This document shows positions 57,955 through 64,000 of a DNA stretch of 64,000 bases, one piece after another. Location of the stretch: NCBI RefSeq assembly GCF_013343215.1, contig NZ_CP039143.1, forward strand, positions 496,001 to 560,000, given 5' to 3'. The notes under the pieces were generated by a model. It saw only the letters and a list, made by a program, of their open reading frames with translations. It was not told where the DNA came from and did no database searches. Position 1 is the stretch's first letter, and every line of letters starts with the position of its first letter. The DNA comes from Acinetobacter sp. 10FS3-1 (GTDB taxonomy: Bacteria; Pseudomonadota; Gammaproteobacteria; Pseudomonadales; Moraxellaceae). The position numbers and the translations under genes were made by a program.

Positions 57955-58488
57955 TTATGGGGTAGCCGGAGTTGAAGGACGATCTTTAACCAGCGGTAAC
58001 CGATTTGAAGAAATCTGGCGCGCAATCTGCTGGGCAATATCATCAATAAGGACCTGATTTAAGAACTTTTGTTCCTGGTCATCGGTATTTACGGTTTCAA
58101 TATTATATTGATAAGTACGGGTTGCTACCACCGTACGTGCTTCGGTAATCGGCTTGCCTTGCGCATCTTCTATACGGAAAGTCACATTCAAACGTAACAA
58201 GGTCTCTACTAGCTTGCCATTTAACTCCAAGCGGCGCGGCGTATAGTCCAATATATGCAATACATAAGCATTAGGAGCCTTGTTTAGCTGTATACCAGCG
58301 GCACCCAGATAGACTGCAAGCTTTTCCTGAAGTTCTTCAGTATGGGCAGGTAAGGAGAGGCTCATGGTGGAGTAAGCCAGTGGCGCGGAATTCGGAGTAG
58401 TTCCTTTTAAATGAAAGTCACAGCCCGCCAAGCCTGCACTTAGACCACAAGTTAAAACAATTGCTGCTAAACGTTTGCCCAAATGCAT
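57955..58488 (-). CDS. lptE: LPS assembly lipoprotein LptE
   Basis: 177 residues from ATG 58488, with AGAGGA eight bases upstream; a longer frame from 58551 starts inside the terminator region. Lipobox LAGC (Cys23), then DFHLKGTTPNSAPLAYSTMSLSLP, the usual LptE pattern. Pairs with LptD to insert lipopolysaccharide (here lipooligosaccharide) into the outer membrane. Part of the leuS-lptE-holA cluster. Confidence 0.92.
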   Translation of the reverse strand: MHLGKRLAAIVLTCGLSAGLAGCDFHLKGTTPNSAPLAYSTMSLSLPAHTEELQEKLAVYLGAAGIQLNKAPNAYVLHILDYTPRRLELNGKLVETLLRLNVTFRIEDAQGKPITEARTVVATRTYQYNIETVNTDDQEQKFLNQVLIDDIAQQIARQISSNRLPLVKDRPSTPATP

Positions 58489-58549
58489 ATTTTGTCCTCT
58501 ATTCTTCCCTGCGGAAAATATTTGAAATCCTGAAACGGATTGTAAAGTC

Positions 58550-58576
58550 AAAGCCCGTTGGCTGGCAACGGGCTTT
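58550..58576 (-). terminator. Hairpin between leuS and lptE
   Basis: AAAGCCCGTTG-GCTGG-CAACGGGCTTT, 11 perfect pairs. On the reverse strand only a short T-rich stretch (TTTGACTTT) follows, so it may be a weak terminator or attenuator limiting leuS read-through into lptE-holA. Confidence 0.55.
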
Positions 58577-58599
58577 GTTTGGGAATTGTGAAATCCTTT

Positions 58600-58672
58600 T
58601 GTCCCCTCATCCTAACCTTCTCCCAGAGAAAGAAGGGATTGGCCCTTTCCTAAAAGGAAAGGGCCAGGGAGC
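58600..58672. repeat. Dispersed palindromic repeat, copy 3
   Basis: CCTCATCCTAACCTTCTCCC followed by a perfect GGCCCTTTCC-TAAAA-GGAAAGGGCC hairpin at 58641-58665. It has the same core and arm style as the elements at 26630 and 42241 and also sits directly beside a gene end (leuS). Confidence 0.55.
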
Positions 58673-58681
58673 GGTAGATTT

Positions 58682-61324
<2,643 letters not shown>

Positions 61325-61424
61325 TTAAAAAATTTAACGCACAGCATAGCGCAAAATGCACCTAAAAGTGAATTTTGCGCACGGGTTTCTGCAGGAAAAA
61401 TCTAAATCGGTATTTCAGGGAGTC

Positions 61425-61772
61425 TTAGACTGATGGACGTTCGGACTGACCACGCTCCAAGGCTTCATTGGCTTCGCGCTGTTGCTGGTCATTTTCAGTC
61501 CCAGCCGGATTTGGGCGACCATGCGCTGGATGACCATTTTCAGGCTGAACCGCATTTTGACCAGTTTCTGAAGGCGTTGTTGCTGAATTGGTCCAGCCAT
61601 AAGTGGTGACCGTTTTAACTTTTTTAGAAGACTTTGGTGGCGGCGTTTTGGTGTAGTGGGTGGTGCCTTTGGCGTCTACCCATTTATAGTATTCCGTTGC
61701 AGAAACATGGCTAGTCATACTAAAGAGTAATATACCAACACAACTACCTAATTTCAGGAAAGCGCTTTTCAT
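61425..61772 (-). CDS. DUF4124 domain-containing secreted protein
   Basis: 115 residues. A signal peptide (MKSAFLKLGSCVGILLFSMTSHVSA) is followed by TEYYKWVDAKGTTHYTKTPPP, the DUF4124 signature, and a Thr/Gln/Pro/Glu-rich tail. AAGGATATATAACAA gives the ribosome site. The function of the domain is unknown; it is a short beta-hairpin-like module common in periplasmic proteins. It has no close partner; leuS starts 121 bases downstream on the same strand. Confidence 0.82.
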   Translation of the reverse strand: MKSAFLKLGSCVGILLFSMTSHVSATEYYKWVDAKGTTHYTKTPPPKSSKKVKTVTTYGWTNSATTPSETGQNAVQPENGHPAHGRPNPAGTENDQQQREANEALERGQSERPSV

Positions 61773-62256
61773 TTGTTATATATCCTTAAAAAATAGAGTT
61801 ATTTGAATGGTTTCTGCTCTAGAAAGGGGGGGAGCTGTCATTGGATTTATTGTGTAATATTAAAAAATAAAAAGAAAGTTTTAAGACCGAAAAAAGTCAG
61901 GAGATAAAGTTTATCTATAAAAAATGATATTCAATTAGATAAAAATTCATTCTTTTTTCTTATGTAATGCATATTAAAAATTTATAAAATTAAAGAGATA
62001 ACAATATGAAAATGATAAATATTTTCTAGATCGGTAAGAACTGTACAAAAAATCCAAGACTAAATTGTACGTAAAACCAGCAAATCAGGTCAAAAAGTAG
62101 GAAGAGAGAGCGTGTTTAAAACTTGACTTTAGAGTCTGAAAACACAAGAATGCTGCAATAGTTTTATATGCCTTAAATCGATCACCCTTCGAATAAGTGT
62201 CATGTCATGCAATGGGCAATTTTTCTAGCCGAGAAATTGAACAAAGCCAACAAAAT
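61773..62256. other. AT-rich gene-free stretch
   Basis: No coding region is supported in these roughly 480 bases. The sequence is very AT-rich from 61850 to 62030; a seven-codon ATG frame at about 62005 is probably incidental. Confidence 0.5.
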
Positions 62257-62373
62257 ATGTTTACCCCAACATGTTTTAGATCTTGTATTGCTCGAACAGC
62301 AAGAAGATCAGATTTTTTTCCTATTGCTATGAAAACTATGAAATTTGTGTGCTATAACAGTGCAGACAGTTAA
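62257..62373 (+). other. Possible 38-codon upstream ORF in the ilv leader
   Basis: An ATG frame of 38 codons (MFTPTCFRSCIARTARRSDF at the start, ending CYNSADS). It is not rich in Ile, Val or Leu, so it does not look like a classical attenuator leader peptide, and no good ribosome site precedes it. It overlaps the promoter candidate at 62350-62358, which would not transcribe its start. Probably incidental. Confidence 0.25.
62350..62358 (+). promoter_or_regulatory. Extended -10 promoter candidate for ilv
   Basis: TGCTATAAC, an extended -10 element (TGn before TATAAC), about 76 bases before the acetolactate synthase start; the -35 is poor, as is usual for extended -10 promoters. Confidence 0.45.
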
Positions 62374-62382
62374 CAAATGAAA

Positions 62383-62411
62383 CACTGCAAATGCCTCCCA
62401 TTTGTGCAGTG
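62383..62411 (+). promoter_or_regulatory. Leader hairpin before acetolactate synthase
   Basis: CACTGCAAATG pairs with CATTTGTGCAGTG (two extra bases bulged) just before the ribosome site AGGGTGA. The 5' arm (CTGCA) could instead pair with an earlier TGCAG at 62361-62365, so two mutually exclusive structures are possible. No T run follows. Confidence 0.4.
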
Positions 62412-62433
62412 AATAATATTAGGGTGAATCACG

Positions 62434-64000
62434 TTGGAACTTTTATCTGGTGGTGAAATGCTTGTTCGCGCATTAGCGGATGAAGGCGTTGAACATGTTT
62501 TTGGATACCCAGGCGGCGCAGTACTGCATATTTACGATGCGCTCTTTCAACAGGAAAAAGTCAATCATTATCTCGTACGTCATGAACAGGCTGCCGGTCA
62601 CATGGCCGATGCTTACTCGCGCGTAACGGGTAAAACAGGTGTAGTGCTGGTCACTTCAGGCCCAGGTGCAACCAATACCGTCACACCAATTGCAACAGCC
62701 TATATGGACTCAATCCCAATGGTGATTTTGTCGGGTCAGGTTGCAAGCCATCTCATCGGTGAAGATGCTTTCCAGGAAACCGATATGGTGGGTATTTCCC
62801 GTCCGATCGTGAAGCACAGCTTTCAGGTACGCCATGCAAGCGAAATTCCTGCGATTATCAAAAAAGCATTTTATATCGCAGCGAGTGGCCGTCCAGGTCC
62901 AGTGGTTGTAGATATTCCAAAAGATGCGACCAATCCCGCGGAGAAATTTGCTTACGAATATCCTGAAAAAGTGAAGATGCGTTCGTATCAGCCGCCTTAT
63001 CGCGGTCATACCGGACAAATCCGTAAAGCGATTGACGAGCTGCTTCATGCTAAACGCCCGATTATTTACTCGGGTGGAGGCGTGGTTCAGGGCAATGCTT
63101 CGGCGCAATTGACTGAACTTGCCCATTTGCTGGGCTTCCCGGTCACGAATACGCTGATGGGCTTAGGGGCTTTCCCTGGCGATGATCCACAGTTTGTCGG
63201 CATGCTCGGGATGCACGGAACTTATGAAGCGAACATGACCATGCATAATGCAGACGTGATTCTGTGTGTGGGTGCGCGTTTCGATGACCGTGTAACCAAT
63301 AACCCGGCGAAGTTCTGTCCAAATGCCAAAGTCATTCATATTGATATTGACCCGGCGACTATTTCAAAAACTATCATGGCCCATATTCCAATCGTGGGTG
63401 CGGTAGAGCCGGTATTGACAGAAATGTTGAACCAGTTGAAACAGATGAATGTTTCCAAGCCAAATCCTGAAGCAATTGCGGCATGGTGGAAACAGATTGA
63501 TGAGTGGCGCCAGGTCAACTGCCTGAAGTTTGATGTACCGACTGATGGTTCGATGAAACCGCAACAGGTGGTACGTGCTTTAGACAAGATCACCAACGGT
63601 GAAGCGATCATTACCTCTGACGTTGGTCAGCACCAGATGTTTGGTGCATTGCACTACCGCTACAAGCGTCCACGTCAATGGATCAATTCAGGCGGCTTGG
63701 GCACCATGGGTGTTGGTCTTCCTTATGCGATGGCTGCAAAGCTTGCATTCCCGGATCAGCAAGTGGTGTGTATTACGGGTGAAGCCTCTATTCAGATGTG
63801 TATCCAGGAGCTTTCAACCTGTAAGCAGTATGGGCTGAACGTGAAGATTTTATGTCTGAACAACCGTGCCTTGGGTATGGTGAAGCAGTGGCAGGATATG
63901 AACTATGAAGGTCGTCATTCCAGCTCCTATGTAGAGTCTTTGCCTGACTTTGCCAAGTTAATGGAAGCTTATGGCCATGTCGGGATTCAAATTGATCATG
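62434..64000 (+). CDS. ilvI: Acetolactate synthase large subunit (3' end beyond window)
   Basis: 522 residues visible, from TTG 62434 with AGGGTGA six bases upstream. ThDP-enzyme motifs: the catalytic Glu in [20 protein letters not shown]/ThDP contacts in [22 protein letters not shown], and the start of the ThDP-Mg site [17 protein letters not shown] (with GEASIQM where GDGSFQM is more usual). It condenses pyruvate molecules to acetolactate for valine and leucine (and acetohydroxybutyrate for isoleucine). The small subunit would be expected beyond 64000. Confidence 0.95.
   Translation, partial: MELLSGGEMLVRALADEGVEHVFGYPGGAVLHIYDALFQQEKVNHYLVRHEQAAGHMADAYSRVTGKTGVVLVTSGPGATNTVTPIATAYMDSIPMVILSGQVASHLIGEDAFQETDMVGISRPIVKHSFQVRHASEIPAIIKKAFYIAASGRPGPVVVDIPKDATNPAEKFAYEYPEKVKMRSYQPPYRGHTGQIRKAIDELLHAKRPIIYSGGGVVQGNASAQLTELAHLLGFPVTNTLMGLGAFPGDDPQFVGMLGMHGTYEANMTMHNADVILCVGARFDDRVTNNPAKFCPNAKVIHIDIDPATISKTIMAHIPIVGAVEPVLTEMLNQLKQMNVSKPNPEAIAAWWKQIDEWRQVNCLKFDVPTDGSMKPQQVVRALDKITNGEAIITSDVGQHQMFGALHYRYKRPRQWINSGGLGTMGVGLPYAMAAKLAFPDQQVVCITGEASIQMCIQELSTCKQYGLNVKILCLNNRALGMVKQWQDMNYEGRHSSSYVESLPDFAKLMEAYGHVGIQIDH

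Overview
The window looks like a chromosomal segment of an Acinetobacter species (Gammaproteobacteria, Moraxellaceae). The evidence is the 16S rRNA sequence, AT-leaning codon use, the encoded protein families (three DUF2789 genes in a row, MacAB with its own outer-membrane lipoprotein, Acinetobacter-like FabI and IlvI) and the gene order. I cannot name the species from sequence alone. Most of the window is ordinary housekeeping DNA. It has one ribosomal RNA operon, one complete IS66-family insertion and several small decayed or unannotated loci.

Layout. 1-3.5 kb: a cut-off secreted protein, then the reverse-strand miaB-ybeZ-ybeY cluster (tRNA thiomethylation and rRNA maturation). 3.8-8.8 kb: slt transglycosylase, an RNase T2-fold protein without the catalytic histidines, malate dehydrogenase and three tandem DUF2789 genes. 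8.8-13 kb: an unknown protein, a 2OG-Fe(II) oxygenase, rlmJ, pssA and an unknown protein. 13-18.8 kb: a complete rrn operon (promoters, 16S, tRNA-Ile, tRNA-Ala, 23S, 5S, terminator), with recognisable processing stalks around 16S and 23S. 19-26.6 kb: a lone lipoamide-dehydrogenase homologue, an Ig-like lipoprotein, a three-gene operon of two DUF442-type phosphatase-like proteins plus an unlisted 34-residue lipoprotein, an alpha/beta hydrolase lacking the expected nucleophile serine, trxC, two hotdog thioesterase-like proteins, yajQ and a rhodanese. 26.7-30.1 kb: a reverse-strand operon yciB-yciI-unknown-mnmC, in which mnmC is split into its two domains at a run of ten A. 30-36 kb: RNase AM, bestrophin, radC, coaBC, a lipoprotein and dusA. 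36-45.5 kb: a decayed ORF, prfC, paired lipoproteins, tatD, fabI, secB-grxC-rhodanese, rsgA and orn. 45.5-53.5 kb: a nonsense-interrupted small membrane ORF, tcdA, a Sel1-repeat protein, and macA-macB-outer membrane factor with a candidate Fur box upstream. 54-57 kb: an IS66-family element inserted in a bacteriohemerythrin gene with a perfect 8-bp target duplication. 57-64 kb: leuS-lptE-holA, a DUF4124 protein, and the start of acetolactate synthase behind a structured leader.

Themes. RNA maturation and modification is over-represented (miaB, ybeY, ybeZ, rlmJ, mnmC, dusA, tcdA, rsgA, orn, RNase AM) and surrounds the rrn operon. Envelope functions are scattered throughout (slt, pssA, fabI, lptE, yciB, MacAB, many lipoproteins). 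I see no prophage, CRISPR array, toxin-antitoxin pair or defence island. The best candidates for something undescribed are the translationally coupled phosphatase/microlipoprotein operon (22.3-23.2 kb), the A10 split of mnmC, the putatively iron-controlled MacAB-type exporter, and the IS66-disrupted oxygen-binding protein.
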